Below are positions 50,027-59,558 of a DNA stretch of 64,000 nt, one piece after another; positions within the stretch are counted from its first letter, which is position 1, and each line of letters opens with the position of its first letter. Location of the stretch: NCBI RefSeq assembly GCF_036245475.1, contig NZ_BTPM01000001.1, forward strand, positions 2,232,001 to 2,296,000, written 5' to 3'. Made by a program: the position numbers and the translations under genes. The notes under the pieces were generated by a model. It was not told the DNA's origin. It did no database searches and saw only the letters and a list, made by a program, of their open reading frames with translations. The DNA is from Vibrio sp. 10N (GTDB lineage: Bacteria > Pseudomonadota > Gammaproteobacteria > Enterobacterales > Vibrionaceae).

Positions 50027-50752
50027 TTATAGAAGTTTAGCCACTATTTTGGTTTGCCAACGATAGGGCAAAGCTGCAATTGCCCTAAGAATAGAGGTAA
50101 ACTTTTTCGGGAAATAAATCGTCGCTCGGCGCTTCTCAATTCCTTCACGTATTGCCACAGAAGCCTCTTCGGCAGAGACTATCATTGGCATATCAAAATC
50201 ATTTTTGTCGGTGAGCGGTGTTTTAACAAAGCCAGGAAACACACAACTCACCAATACGCCCTTATGCTGCCAATCAAGCTGTAATGTTCTGGTTAAATAA
50301 GTGATCGCTGCTTTTGATGCGCCATACGCTTCAGCGCGGGGCAGAGCCAGTTCACCTGCAATAGAGCTCACGACAACAACGTGTTGACGCTCATCCAGTC
50401 TGTCTTGGATAGCTGCTAACACATTCACGCTGCCGTTGACGTTGACGTTCATCACTCGCGCAATAAGTGCAGCATCGAGCTCGCCATTATCAATGTACTC
50501 ACAGTCCCCGGCGTTCACTATCCAGAGCGTCGGTGGCTCTGTTAACGCGCTGATGGCGTGATTTACCTGCTCTATGTCAGTCACATCGAAACTCAAGGTC
50601 GTAATGTTATCTCGGCCTGCTTTCACTTCTTCTAGTTTCATTTCCGAGCGCCCACATGCGTAGACATGTATCCCCGTCGCGGCATAGTCTTCAGCCAATT
50701 GACGTCCTATGCCTGACGAAGCGCCTGTGATGAATACCGACTGATGCTCCAT
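50027..50752 (-). CDS. Short-chain dehydrogenase/reductase
   Basis: The 241-residue SDR has the coenzyme motif ITGASSGIGRQLA near residue 8 and VNAGDCE in place of NNAG. The catalytic Ser is in VVSSIAGELA and the Tyr-x3-Lys in YGASKAAITYLTR. The C-terminus is hydrophobic and basic, possibly membrane-associated. Substrate unknown; the operon suggests a lipid or lipid-derived aldehyde or ketone. Gap of 4 bases to the NTF2-like gene. Confidence 0.9.
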   Translation of the reverse strand: MEHQSVFITGASSGIGRQLAEDYAATGIHVYACGRSEMKLEEVKAGRDNITTLSFDVTDIEQVNHAISALTEPPTLWIVNAGDCEYIDNGELDAALIARVMNVNVNGSVNVLAAIQDRLDERQHVVVVSSIAGELALPRAEAYGASKAAITYLTRTLQLDWQHKGVLVSCVFPGFVKTPLTDKNDFDMPMIVSAEEASVAIREGIEKRRATIYFPKKFTSILRAIAALPYRWQTKIVAKLL

Positions 50753-50756
50753 AGCG

Positions 50757-51176
50757 CTACTTCCCTAGCCTTTGCTTAATATTTCTGATGACCACACCAA
50801 GCAGCGGTATGTTCTCATACAGCATTTCGCCTAAATCGAAATAATCGCGATGGTAAATCACACGGTCACCGCTGAAGCGGATCTGGCTGACCCCGTTAAC
50901 CTCTACAGGCTGCCCCCCGTTGAGTTTTGGATGCTTAAGCTTCATTGTCCAAGTCAGAAAACCCGTGTCTTCAACTTGCTGATGATGACGAATATGAAAG
51001 TCACATTGAATGACGTTGGTATAAAGAGAGTCGAAATACGCGGAGAGTTGATCCCAGCCTTCAAAACGGTGAGCCGAATCCTCAAACACCACGTCCTTGT
51101 GATAAATGTCTTCGAGCAAATAGAGGTTGTCTTTGCTCAGTTTTCCATAAACTTCGCTAACGGCTTCGATATTCAT
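50757..51176 (-). CDS. NTF2-like (SnoaL-type) protein
   Basis: The 139-residue cone-shaped alpha+beta domain has the typical DIYHKDVVFEDSAHRFEGWD start and a C-terminal strand VIYHRDYFDLGEML. Family members bind or isomerise small hydrophobic molecules. First gene of the eight-gene leftward operon (51176 to 45034). The promoter region upstream holds repeated TACA elements. Confidence 0.85.
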   Translation of the reverse strand: MNIEAVSEVYGKLSKDNLYLLEDIYHKDVVFEDSAHRFEGWDQLSAYFDSLYTNVIQCDFHIRHHQQVEDTGFLTWTMKLKHPKLNGGQPVEVNGVSQIRFSGDRVIYHRDYFDLGEMLYENIPLLGVVIRNIKQRLGK

Positions 51177-51190
51177 AACAACCCTTTGTT

Positions 51191-51271
51191 AGTTATACAT
51201 TTGTTCCTACTGTACACGTTAGTACACCCTAAAACTTATACAAGTTTTTGCGTTTCCAATTTTTTGTATAA
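51191..51271 (-). promoter_or_regulatory. Promoter region of the lipid operon with repeated TACA boxes
   Basis: Five TnTACA-like elements occur within 80 bases: ttatacat, tgtacacg, agtacacc, ttatacaa and, inverted, ttgtataac. Two form TGTAC-6-GTACA. Repeats of the type nTnTACA are the known binding unit of CarH/LitR-type B12-dependent MerR repressors. Binding here is inference. No regulator gene is adjacent. Confidence 0.4.
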
Positions 51272-51300
51272 CTATTACGGGTCGCAATTTTGAAAGGATC

Positions 51301-51333
51301 AAAAAAAAGCTTGGAAAATTTTCCAAGCTTTTT
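51301..51333 (-). terminator. Terminator of htpX
   Basis: The palindrome aaagcttggaaaa/ttttccaagcttt (13-bp arms, no spacer) is flanked by A and T runs. It lies about 30 bases beyond the htpX stop on the leftward transcript. Confidence 0.85.
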
Positions 51334-51362
51334 AATAGGTTCGAGTTGTTTGGGGTTCAGTA

Positions 51363-52238
51363 CTAGTACTGTTCGCTACGTAGTGCGTTGATACGTTTTT
51401 CTAGCGGTGGATGGCTCATCAGTAGTTCTGTGATAGAACGCTTACCATTGATACCAAATGCCATCATTGAGCCCTCAAGCTGAGATTCTTGACTCATTTT
51501 CAGACGCTCTAACGCCGCGATCATCTTTTGCTTACCTACTAGGCTTGCAGCCCCTGCATCCGCATGGAATTCACGATGACGGCTGTACCACATGGTAATA
51601 AAACTCGCTAGGAAGCCGAATACCATCTCAAGAACGAAAGAAACACCAAAGTACACCATCATATTGCTGCCACCTTCGCCCTCTTCATCCGAGTTGTTCG
51701 AGGCAACGATGTTGGCAATGAAGCGTGACAGGAAGATAACGAAGGTGTTAACGACACCTTGCATTAGCGTCATCGTCACCATATCACCGTTGGCAATATG
51801 GCTCACCTCGTGCGCGAGAACTGCCTCAGCTTCATCACGAGTCATGTTGTGCAACAAGCCCGATGATACTGCGACCAGTGAGTCATCACGTTTAGCACCA
51901 GTTGCGAACGCGTTAATGTCAGGCGAATCGTAGATAGCAACGGTTGGCATACCGATACCCGCTTGCTGTGATTGACGGCTCACTGTTTCTAATAGCCAAT
52001 GCTCTGTCTCGTTGCGTGGGCTTTCAATCACCATTCCGCCTACAGAGCGCAGCGCCATGCTCTTTGACATCATCAAAGAGATAAACGAGCCACCAAAGCC
52101 AAATACTGCAGCCATAATGAGTAACCCTGATAGGCTACCAGGCTGCATACCTGTCACCGCGTAGACGATATTGAGGACAATACTCAACACCAAAACTACT
52201 GCAAGGTTAGTCGCTAAAAAGAGTGCTACTCGCTTCAT
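51363..52238 (-). CDS. htpX: Heat-shock membrane protease HtpX
   Basis: The 291-residue M48 zinc metalloprotease sits in the inner membrane. The N-terminus has two membrane segments, the HEXXH zinc motif is [16 protein letters not shown] near residue 142, and two further hydrophobic segments follow. The third zinc ligand Glu is in [15 protein letters not shown]. It degrades misfolded membrane proteins on the cytoplasmic side, alongside FtsH. Length matches E. coli (293). In E. coli it is under Cpx control. Confidence 0.96.
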   Translation of the reverse strand: MKRVALFLATNLAVVLVLSIVLNIVYAVTGMQPGSLSGLLIMAAVFGFGGSFISLMMSKSMALRSVGGMVIESPRNETEHWLLETVSRQSQQAGIGMPTVAIYDSPDINAFATGAKRDDSLVAVSSGLLHNMTRDEAEAVLAHEVSHIANGDMVTMTLMQGVVNTFVIFLSRFIANIVASNNSDEEGEGGSNMMVYFGVSFVLEMVFGFLASFITMWYSRHREFHADAGAASLVGKQKMIAALERLKMSQESQLEGSMMAFGINGKRSITELLMSHPPLEKRINALRSEQY

Positions 52239-52640
52239 TTACATTTCTCCAGATTAAGAAGCTATATTCTATCTGCTCAACAATATTTGAGCATTATGCC
52301 TTTGTGATTGTTATCTTGCTCGCAGTATCAACACTACTTTGAGATCCAAGTGGCATTTTTCACATTCAATATATACATAGTGTCGTGGATTTGAAATTCA
52401 AGGTTAAGCTTTAAATTGCAACAAAGCATTAATCTTTTGACTACTTTATAAAGAATAACGTATTGAATTAGTGAAGCTATTATCGGCACACCGCATACGT
52501 GCTTCACAAGTGATGTGATGCATAGCTTGTTGCAAGAGGAGATTGCGGGAATAGGTCTTAGACTTTAGTCTTATTGTGACTCTAACACTGACGAGATAAA
52601 GTCCCAATCAGTCCAAAGCCCTTAGGAAAAGGAAACCACC
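52239..52640 (+). other. Intergenic region between htpX and the 55-codon gene
   Basis: About 400 bases, A/T-rich, presumably with the two divergent promoters. I see no gene, repeat or clear RNA structure. Confidence 0.45.
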
Positions 52641-52808
52641 ATGGTAGAGAACAACAACTTTCAGATGGCCATCGATTTGCTGTGCTGCCACTTGGGAATC
52701 AGTGAAGATGAGGCTCGCGAGCAATTAGGTATCAGTGATACTAGCGATATCGATGCTCACATTATGGAAACTCAGTCGGCGCTTGTAGGTTTGTCAGAAG
52801 ACAAGTAA
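52641..52808 (+). CDS. Small acidic protein, 55 residues, unknown function
   Basis: The frame opens MVENNNFQMAIDLLCCHLGI and ends SALVGLSEDK. It is acidic, has a Cys-Cys pair near residue 14, no membrane segment, and looks like two or three helices. A strong ribosome site (aggaaaagg) lies 7 bases before the ATG, and a good terminator follows 38 bases after the stop, so it forms a complete independent transcription unit. I do not recognise a family. Confidence 0.72.
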   Translation: MVENNNFQMAIDLLCCHLGISEDEAREQLGISDTSDIDAHIMETQSALVGLSEDK

Positions 52809-52845
52809 CAACTCCGTCGTAAGACAGGACAAGCGAAAGACATTG

Positions 52846-52878
52846 AAGAGCTGCAGTAATGCAGCTCTTTGTTTTTTA
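52846..52878 (+). terminator. Terminator of the 55-codon gene
   Basis: Perfect 10-bp arms (aagagctgca / tgcagctctt) around gtaa are followed by tgtttttt. Confidence 0.92.
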
Positions 52879-52903
52879 GCTAACAGGGTGTTTTCAGCCC
52901 AAT

Positions 52904-52934
52904 AAAAACCTGATGTATCTAACGACACATCAGG
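52904..52934 (-). terminator. Terminator of topA
   Basis: On the leftward transcript cctgatgt / acatcagg with a 10-base loop is followed by TTTTTATT, 33 bases after the topA stop. Confidence 0.85.
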
Positions 52935-52966
52935 CTTTATTATCACTTTAAGGCCATTAAGCGCTG

Positions 52967-55603
52967 TTACGCTTTTGACTCTTTTGGCTTCTTGCGTTTG
53001 TCAGTGATTTCCCACTTACCATCGACATAAAGACCGGTCCAGCCAGATGGCTTGCCATCAATCTCTGAACGAATGTAGTTCTCTTTGGTCTTACGACTGA
53101 AGCGAACGACCGTTGGACGACCGTCAGGGTCCTCTGTTGGCGCATCGGCTAAGTAAACAAACTTAGGCGATAAGCGCTCTTTGAAGCGAGCAAGTTCACT
53201 CACCAACGGGGCACGTGTTTCACGTGATTTCGGGAAGTTACTTGCCGCCATAAACAGACCAGAAGCACCGTCACGCAATACAAAGTAAGCGTCTGAGTTT
53301 TCACACGGCAACTCAGGGAAATGCACAGGATCTTCTTTAGGCGGCGCGATTTCACCGTTTTTAAGGATCTTACGCGTGTTCTTACAGGTTTCGCTGGTGC
53401 AGTCCATGTACTTACCAAAACGGCCGTTTTTCAACACCATCTCAGAGCCACATTTATCACATTCAACGGTCGGGCCATCATAGCCTTTCACCTTGAACTC
53501 GCCGTGCTCAACCACATACCCTTCACAGTTCGGGTTGTTACCACACACGTGCAGCTTACGCTTGTCGTCAATCAAGTACGCGTCCATCGCCGTTTCACAG
53601 ATTGGACAACGCTTCTTAGCGCGAAGTGCAGCGGTTTCAACGTCTTCTTCTAGAACGTTGATAATGCCTTCTTCATCACCAAGGTTAATGGTGGTTTTGC
53701 AACGCTCTTTTGGTGGCAGCGCATAACCAGAACAACCGAGGAATACGCCTGTTGACGCAGTGCGGATGCCCATTGGGCGACCACATGTTGGACACTCGAT
53801 GTCAGTTTCAACGATGTGATTTGGCTTCATACCGCCATGGTCTTCGTCAAGTTCCGCTTTTCCAAGATCGGTGGTGAACTCGGCAAAGAAATCATTAAGA
53901 ACTTGCTTCCAGTTGGTCTCACCTTCGGCGATTTGGTCTAGCTTCTGCTCCATACGGGCAGTGAAGTCGTAGTTCATCAAATCGGTAAAGCTGTCATCTA
54001 GACGGTCTGTGACGATTTCGCCCATCTTCTCTGCGTAGAAACGACGCTGTTCCACTTTCACGTAACCGCGATCTTGGATTGTAGAGATGATAGAAGCGTA
54101 AGTCGACGGACGACCAATGCCACGTTTCTCAAGTTCTTTAACCAATGCCGCTTCCGTGAAGCGCGCTGGCGGCTTAGTGAAGTGCTGCTTTGGATCCAGT
54201 GCGACTAAGTCGAGCTTATCGCCCAACTGAACTGCTGGAAGAATCGCATCTTCATTTTTGCCCATTGGACGCTGTACGCGAGTCCAACCATCAAATTTAA
54301 GAATACGGCCTTTCGCTTTTAGCGTGTAATCATCTGCTTTTACGCTGATAGTCGTCGAGTCGTATTTCGCTGGCGTCATTTGACACGCAACAAATTGATT
54401 CCAAATCAACGCATACAGTTTGTGAGCGTCCGCTTCCATCCCTTTCAGATCGTCAACTTTAACATTCACGTCCGATGGACGAATCGCTTCGTGCGCTTCT
54501 TGCGCCCCTTCCTTGCTACCGTAGAAGTTTGGCTTCGCCGGTAGGTAAGCGTCACCGAACTCGCTGTCAATGAAGCCACGTACCGCATCCACAGCTTCTG
54601 CACTGAGGTTAGTCGAGTCAGTACGCATGTAAGTGATGTAACCCGCCTCATAGAGCCTTTGAGCGAGCATCATGGTCTTTTTCACACCATAGCCTAGACG
54701 CGTACTTGCCGCTTGCTGCAGTGTTGACGTGATATATGGCGCCGATGGTTTGCTCTGTGTCGGTCTATCTTCACGTTTGCAAACTTCGTATACAGCCTTA
54801 TCGAGTGTTGCGACCGCTGCTTTCGCTTCCGCCTCGTTAACAGGCTTAAACGCCTTGCCTTGTTTCTGAGCAACAAGTAAACGGAAGTCGGTTTTGTCTG
54901 TTGTTTTGGTGTCTGCATGAATATCCCAGAACTCTTCTGGAATAAAGGCATTGATTTCACGCTCACGCTCAACCAGCAGCTTTACTGCCACCGACTGTAC
55001 GCGGCCAGCAGACAAGCCTCTGGCTACTTTTTTCCAAAGTAGTGGAGACACCATAAAGCCGACAACTCGGTCGAGGAAACGACGAGCTTGCTGAGCATTA
55101 ACACCATCCATGTTCAGCTCACCAGGATCCTGGAACGCTTGTTGGATAGCATTTTTAGTAATTTCATTAAAGACCACACGCTTGTATCGCTCTTCATCGC
55201 CACCGATGATCTCACGAAGGTGCCATGCGATAGCTTCTCCTTCGCGGTCCAAATCGGTTGCGAGATAAACGTGGTCAGCGTCTTTGGCAAGCTTTTGCAG
55301 CTCTGCAACTACCTTTTCTTTGCCAGGCAGCACTTGATAGTTTGCCGCCCAGTCGTCGAATGGGTTGATGCCCATCTTTTTGATGAGTGCCTTACGGTCT
55401 TTTTCTTTTTTAATGCGTGCTTTTTCTTCAGCACTTAAGCCTTTGGTAGATACCGCTGCCGCTTTTTTACCTGTACTCTGACCGGCAGTTGGCAAATCAC
55501 GCACGTGACCCACACTCGACTTAACAATAAAGTCCTTACCGAGGTACTTATTAATGGTTTTAGCTTTAGCAGGTGACTCCACTATAACTAGTGACTTTCC
55601 CAT
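52967..55603 (-). CDS. topA: DNA topoisomerase I
   Basis: The 878-residue type IA topoisomerase relaxes negative supercoils. The TOPRIM domain opens [20 protein letters not shown] and has [13 protein letters not shown]. The active Tyr lies in [19 protein letters not shown] near residue 324. C-terminal zinc ribbons are [21 protein letters not shown] and [10 protein letters not shown], followed by a basic tail. Length is close to E. coli (865). A single gene. In E. coli it neighbours yciN, as here on the divergent side. Confidence 0.98.
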   Translation of the reverse strand: MGKSLVIVESPAKAKTINKYLGKDFIVKSSVGHVRDLPTAGQSTGKKAAAVSTKGLSAEEKARIKKEKDRKALIKKMGINPFDDWAANYQVLPGKEKVVAELQKLAKDADHVYLATDLDREGEAIAWHLREIIGGDEERYKRVVFNEITKNAIQQAFQDPGELNMDGVNAQQARRFLDRVVGFMVSPLLWKKVARGLSAGRVQSVAVKLLVEREREINAFIPEEFWDIHADTKTTDKTDFRLLVAQKQGKAFKPVNEAEAKAAVATLDKAVYEVCKREDRPTQSKPSAPYITSTLQQAASTRLGYGVKKTMMLAQRLYEAGYITYMRTDSTNLSAEAVDAVRGFIDSEFGDAYLPAKPNFYGSKEGAQEAHEAIRPSDVNVKVDDLKGMEADAHKLYALIWNQFVACQMTPAKYDSTTISVKADDYTLKAKGRILKFDGWTRVQRPMGKNEDAILPAVQLGDKLDLVALDPKQHFTKPPARFTEAALVKELEKRGIGRPSTYASIISTIQDRGYVKVEQRRFYAEKMGEIVTDRLDDSFTDLMNYDFTARMEQKLDQIAEGETNWKQVLNDFFAEFTTDLGKAELDEDHGGMKPNHIVETDIECPTCGRPMGIRTASTGVFLGCSGYALPPKERCKTTINLGDEEGIINVLEEDVETAALRAKKRCPICETAMDAYLIDDKRKLHVCGNNPNCEGYVVEHGEFKVKGYDGPTVECDKCGSEMVLKNGRFGKYMDCTSETCKNTRKILKNGEIAPPKEDPVHFPELPCENSDAYFVLRDGASGLFMAASNFPKSRETRAPLVSELARFKERLSPKFVYLADAPTEDPDGRPTVVRFSRKTKENYIRSEIDGKPSGWTGLYVDGKWEITDKRKKPKESKA

Positions 55604-55936
55604 AATGACACTAACGTCCTATATCACATTGCGACATTTAATCGCACGATGTTCGAAATGTATGCTTCTTTTTTACTATTGAGCGAGAACAAAAGAAGAT
55701 CAACCTGTTTTTTTACAATCAGACGCTAATTGGTCGACAAATGTCCGATCGAAACCGGCTCGCTATTTGAAAAATGGCGCAATATTAAACGTCATTTACC
55801 CAGCTTGACCAGCAACATTAAGCAAAGTTTGTCGCAAATCACAAATTGCTGCTAACTATAGCTGAGATATTTACCCTTGCAAAATGTGGTGTCGCTCATA
55901 CACTACGGCAAAGCCATATATATAGAGGACATCAAT
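55604..55936 (+). other. Divergent promoter region of topA and yciN
   Basis: About 330 bases with no supported gene. It should contain the topA promoters, which are supercoiling-sensitive in E. coli. I see no strong repeats. Confidence 0.45.
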
Positions 55937-56182
55937 ATGTCACAAAAAACGCCTATCTCACCATTCGACCTATTGTTAATTGCTAACCAAGTCATCCAAG
56001 AGCATGACGACTACCTAGATGGCATGCGCGCTGATAGCGTGGAAGAAAAAGACGGTGTTTTGGTCTTTAAAGGTAACTACTTTTTAGATGACAATGGTCT
56101 GCCGACAGAAAAAACGACAGCCGTTTTTAATATGTTCAAATACTTAGCTCACCATCTTTCTAAAGAGTTCACACTCGAATAA
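55937..56182 (+). CDS. yciN: YciN family protein (DUF2498)
   Basis: The 81-residue cytoplasmic protein matches E. coli YciN (83) through DLLLIANQVIQEHDDYLDGM, GVLVFKGNYFLDDNGLPT and AVFNMFKYLAHHLSKEF. ATG at 55937 with AGAGGAC upstream is chosen over an in-frame ATG 20 codons earlier. Function unknown. Next to topA, as in enterobacteria. Confidence 0.93.
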   Translation: MSQKTPISPFDLLLIANQVIQEHDDYLDGMRADSVEEKDGVLVFKGNYFLDDNGLPTEKTTAVFNMFKYLAHHLSKEFTLE

Positions 56183-56204
56183 TCTCGGCAATCCCTATAA
56201 ACAA

Positions 56205-56230
56205 AGCGCCCTATCTTTCGATAAGGCGCT
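56205..56230. terminator. Hairpin between convergent yciN and aroA
   Basis: Arms agcgccctatc / gataaggcgct (one G-U) around tttc, immediately followed by aroA's stop region. T-rich tracts are short (ttgttta leftward), so it may be a weak terminator for aroA. Confidence 0.65.
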
Positions 56231-56237
56231 GTGTAAA

Positions 56238-57518
56238 TTACTGGCTAAGTCCGGCTAGTTTGTCAAAATAATCCGGGAAGGTTTTTGACGTACATTTAGG
56301 GTCATTGATCGTCACCGGTGTATCGCTCAATGCAACCAGTGAAAAACACATCGCCATGCGGTGATCATCATAGGTATCAATCGCTGCATGTTTAAGATCT
56401 GAAGTAGGCTCGACAATAATGTAGTCCTCCCCTTCTTCAACCTTCGCTCCAACTTTGCGTAGCTCTGTCGCCATCGCAGCCAGTCGATCCGTTTCTTTTA
56501 CGCGCCAGTTGTAGACGTTGCGAATCGCCGTAGTACCTTTAGCAAACAGCGCAGTTGTCGCGATGGTCATTGCTGCATCAGGAATATGGTTGTAGTCCAT
56601 ATCGATGCCAACTAACTCTCCTTTGCGACACAGAATGTAGTCATCACCCCATTCGATATCGGCCCCCATTTTTTCCAGCGCATCAGCGAAGTGAATGTCA
56701 CCCTGAATACTGTTTTTACCAATACCCGTGACTTTGATTTCACCGCCTTTTATCGCTGCTGCAGCGAGAAAGTACGATGCCGATGACGCATCACCTTCAA
56801 CCAAGAATTGACCCGGCGAACAGTACTGCTGGCCACTTTTCACGACAAATTGCTGGTAGTTTTGGTTTTCGACTTCCACACCAAACTGCTTCATGATGTG
56901 CAGTGTAATGTCGATGTATGGCTTAGAAACCAAATCACCTACAATCTCAATCGTCACATCTGCTTTCGCAAGTGGCGCTGACATCAAAAAGGCCGTCAAA
57001 AACTGACTTGAGATAGAACCATCAATTTTAACGTGGCCGCCTTTCAAGCCGGTACCATTGATTTTTAATGGTGGATAGTGCTCATTTTCAAGATAGGTAA
57101 TATCCGCACCGGCTTCGACAAGGGCATCAACTAGATGACCAATTGGTCGTTCTTTCATGCGTGGCTCACCAGTGAGTACAAACTCACCTTGTCCCAAGCA
57201 CAATGCTGCCGCGAGTGGACGCATAGCGGTACCCGCATTACCCAAAAACAGCTCAGTTGCTGCGTCTACGGTAAACGCCTTACCTAAACCTTTGACCACA
57301 CATTGAGTTTTGTCGTCAGATAACTGATACTCAACGCCTAGTTTGGTGAGCGCGTTAAGCATATGACGGATATCATCACTATCAAGTAAGTTAGTCAGTG
57401 TTGTCGTGCCCTCAGCAAGTGCTGCAAGAAGTAAGGCACGGTTGGAAACGCTTTTCGAACCAGGAAGATTAACGGTTCCCGATACTTTCTGAATTGGTTG
57501 TAATGTTAAGCTTTCCAT
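56238..57518 (-). CDS. aroA: 3-phosphoshikimate 1-carboxyvinyltransferase (EPSP synthase)
   Basis: The 426-residue enzyme joins shikimate-3-phosphate and PEP in the aromatic pathway and is the glyphosate target. Signatures are [20 protein letters not shown] near residue 18, [20 protein letters not shown] near residue 90 and [20 protein letters not shown] near residue 340. It has the class I sequence type. A single leftward gene here, not linked to serC. Confidence 0.98.
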   Translation of the reverse strand: MESLTLQPIQKVSGTVNLPGSKSVSNRALLLAALAEGTTTLTNLLDSDDIRHMLNALTKLGVEYQLSDDKTQCVVKGLGKAFTVDAATELFLGNAGTAMRPLAAALCLGQGEFVLTGEPRMKERPIGHLVDALVEAGADITYLENEHYPPLKINGTGLKGGHVKIDGSISSQFLTAFLMSAPLAKADVTIEIVGDLVSKPYIDITLHIMKQFGVEVENQNYQQFVVKSGQQYCSPGQFLVEGDASSASYFLAAAAIKGGEIKVTGIGKNSIQGDIHFADALEKMGADIEWGDDYILCRKGELVGIDMDYNHIPDAAMTIATTALFAKGTTAIRNVYNWRVKETDRLAAMATELRKVGAKVEEGEDYIIVEPTSDLKHAAIDTYDDHRMAMCFSLVALSDTPVTINDPKCTSKTFPDYFDKLAGLSQ

Positions 57519-57711
57519 TGGGGTGTTTAATCCTTTGTCGATACTTCGATCCTAACGTGAAGTATCCTCTATAATTCTTCGTACTGGCAGACTATCGAAA
57601 ATAGTGACCCAGCGCTACCCCTAATCATGCCATTACGGGTTAAAAAACAACCGAACAAATACTAGCTAGCTAGTACAGTGCAAAAACAACAGAATTCAGA
57701 GCCACTTTCGT

Positions 57712-58437
57712 ATGACCATTTATCTTCCAGAGCTGGATGTTGAAGACTTGAGCTTTCCCTCTCCCTTCGAGGCATTAGAAGAACCTAACGGACTCCTTGC
57801 ATTTGGGGGGGACCTACGTCCCGAGCGCCTCATTCGCGCGTACCAAAGCGGTGTCTTTCCATGGTTTGGCCCTAACGAACCGCTGCTTTGGTGGAGTCCA
57901 TCTCCACGGGCGGTGTTTATACCTCAAACTTACAAGCCTTCAAAAAGTCTCAAAAAGTTCCAACGTAAACACCAATACCGGGTCACGATTAATCAGGATA
58001 CAGCAGCAGTCATAGGATATTGCTCAAGTACGCGACCTCAGGAGGAAACTTGGCTTAACGACGATATGCGTGCCGCCTATATCGAGCTGTCCCAGAGGGG
58101 CTACTGTCATTCGGTAGAAGTATGGCAAGAAGACAAACTGGTCGGCGGCTTATATGGACTGTCTATCGGTCAGGTTTTCTGCGGCGAATCCATGTTTTCA
58201 CTGGCCACCAATGCATCAAAAATAGCCTTGTGGTATTTCTGTCATCACTTTACGCAATCTGGGGGAAAGCTCATCGACTGTCAGGTCATGAACCCTCACT
58301 TAGAGTCTCTTGGCGCGATCGAAATGAGCCGCGAAGATTTTCTTGCCAGCTTGCAGCAACATCAACAATCTGCCATCGAACTTTCCTGTTTTTCACCGCA
58401 AACGCTATCATTGCCTAAAGAAAGAGGTGAAAATTGA
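57712..58437 (+). CDS. aat: Leucyl/phenylalanyl-tRNA-protein transferase
   Basis: The 241-residue enzyme attaches Leu or Phe to proteins with N-terminal Arg or Lys, making them N-degron substrates for ClpS-ClpAP. Family motifs are GLLAFGGDLRPERLIRAYQS, GVFPWFGPNEPLLWWSPSPR and VGGLYGLSIGQVFCGESMFS. Overlaps the bpt start by one base (TGATG), so the two transferases are translated together. Confidence 0.97.
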   Translation: MTIYLPELDVEDLSFPSPFEALEEPNGLLAFGGDLRPERLIRAYQSGVFPWFGPNEPLLWWSPSPRAVFIPQTYKPSKSLKKFQRKHQYRVTINQDTAAVIGYCSSTRPQEETWLNDDMRAAYIELSQRGYCHSVEVWQEDKLVGGLYGLSIGQVFCGESMFSLATNASKIALWYFCHHFTQSGGKLIDCQVMNPHLESLGAIEMSREDFLASLQQHQQSAIELSCFSPQTLSLPKERGEN

Positions 58438-59135
58438 TGACTATGGCCGTGCAACAAATCCGGATAGGGCTAAGCCGAAAGCAGCCTTGTAGCTACATAA
58501 CCTCGAAAGAGGAGCGCGTCGCTATTGTGCTGGAAAAAGATATGCACAATAAAGACAACTTTGAAATGTTGCTTGCCAACGGGTTTCGTCGCAGCGGCAA
58601 TACGCTGTACAAACCACAATGCGATGCATGCCAAGCATGTCAAGCGCTGCGCGTATCAGTGCCGGACTTTAAGCCTTCGCAGAGTCAAAAGCGTCTACTT
58701 GCTAAAGGGAAACATTTGCGCTGGGAAATACGTACTGAGCTTGATGAAGACTGGTTTGCTCTCTATGCAAAGTACATCGAAGGGCGTCATTCCACAGGCT
58801 CTATGTATCCACCACGTGAAAAAGAGTTTTTTGAATTTGCTCAGTGCCAATGGCTCAGCATGCACTATCTGCACATCTTCGACGACGACAAGCTAATCGC
58901 TATCGCCATTACCGATGTGCTCGACAATAGTGCCAGTGCATTTTATACCTTCTTTGATCCCGACTACGCGCTCTCTCTAGGGACGTATGCAGTACTTTGT
59001 CAGCTTGATTACTGTCGGCAATATCAAAAGCAGTGGCTCTACTTGGGTTATCAGATCGATGATTGTGCAGCAATGAACTACAAAACCCGTTTCCAACGTC
59101 ATCAAAGGCTAGTAAATCAGCGTTGGCAAGGGTAG
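58437..59135 (+). CDS. bpt: Aspartate/glutamate leucyltransferase (Bpt)
   Basis: The 232-residue enzyme adds Leu to proteins with N-terminal Asp or Glu, feeding them to the same ClpS-ClpAP route. Bpt was characterised in Vibrio vulnificus. The conserved Cys cluster CDACQACQALRVSV near residue 61 and LYLGYQIDDCAAMNYKTRFQ are family hallmarks. ATG at 58437 behind gaggtg is chosen over the TTG one codon earlier. E. coli lacks this gene. Confidence 0.95.
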   Translation: MTMAVQQIRIGLSRKQPCSYITSKEERVAIVLEKDMHNKDNFEMLLANGFRRSGNTLYKPQCDACQACQALRVSVPDFKPSQSQKRLLAKGKHLRWEIRTELDEDWFALYAKYIEGRHSTGSMYPPREKEFFEFAQCQWLSMHYLHIFDDDKLIAIAITDVLDNSASAFYTFFDPDYALSLGTYAVLCQLDYCRQYQKQWLYLGYQIDDCAAMNYKTRFQRHQRLVNQRWQG

Positions 59136-59216
59136 AATACACCGCAACTTTACTTATTGAGATTTTAACGGCACAATGCGCGCCGTTAAAAGCGCCACAT
59201 TTCGAAAGAGGATTAA

Positions 59217-59435
<219 letters not shown>

Positions 59436-59451
59436 TCTACGATTGCCGAAT

Positions 59452-59490
59452 GCAATAAAAAACGGAGCCAATCGCTCCGTTTTTTATTGC
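59452..59490 (+). terminator. Terminator of infA
   Basis: Perfect 17-bp arms (gcaataaaaaacggagc / gctccgttttttattgc) around a 5-base loop, with internal A and T runs. Confidence 0.95.
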
Positions 59491-59509
59491 GTATCATTCT
59501 GAGTAGATA

Positions 59510-59541
59510 AAAAAAACGTGCGATTACTCGCACGTTTTTTT
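59510..59541 (-). terminator. Terminator of clpA
   Basis: Perfect 14-bp arms (aaaaaaacgtgcga / tcgcacgttttttt) around ttac, just beyond the clpA stop on the leftward transcript. The flanking A and T runs make it usable in both directions. Confidence 0.93.
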
Positions 59542-59558
59542 GTGATGTTCATAACCTA

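Noticed and set aside
59436..59558. tRNA gene expected between infA and clpA, by comparison with serW in E. coli
   Set aside because: I read both strands of the interval and found only two terminator hairpins. No tRNA-like cloverleaf was seen anywhere in the window.
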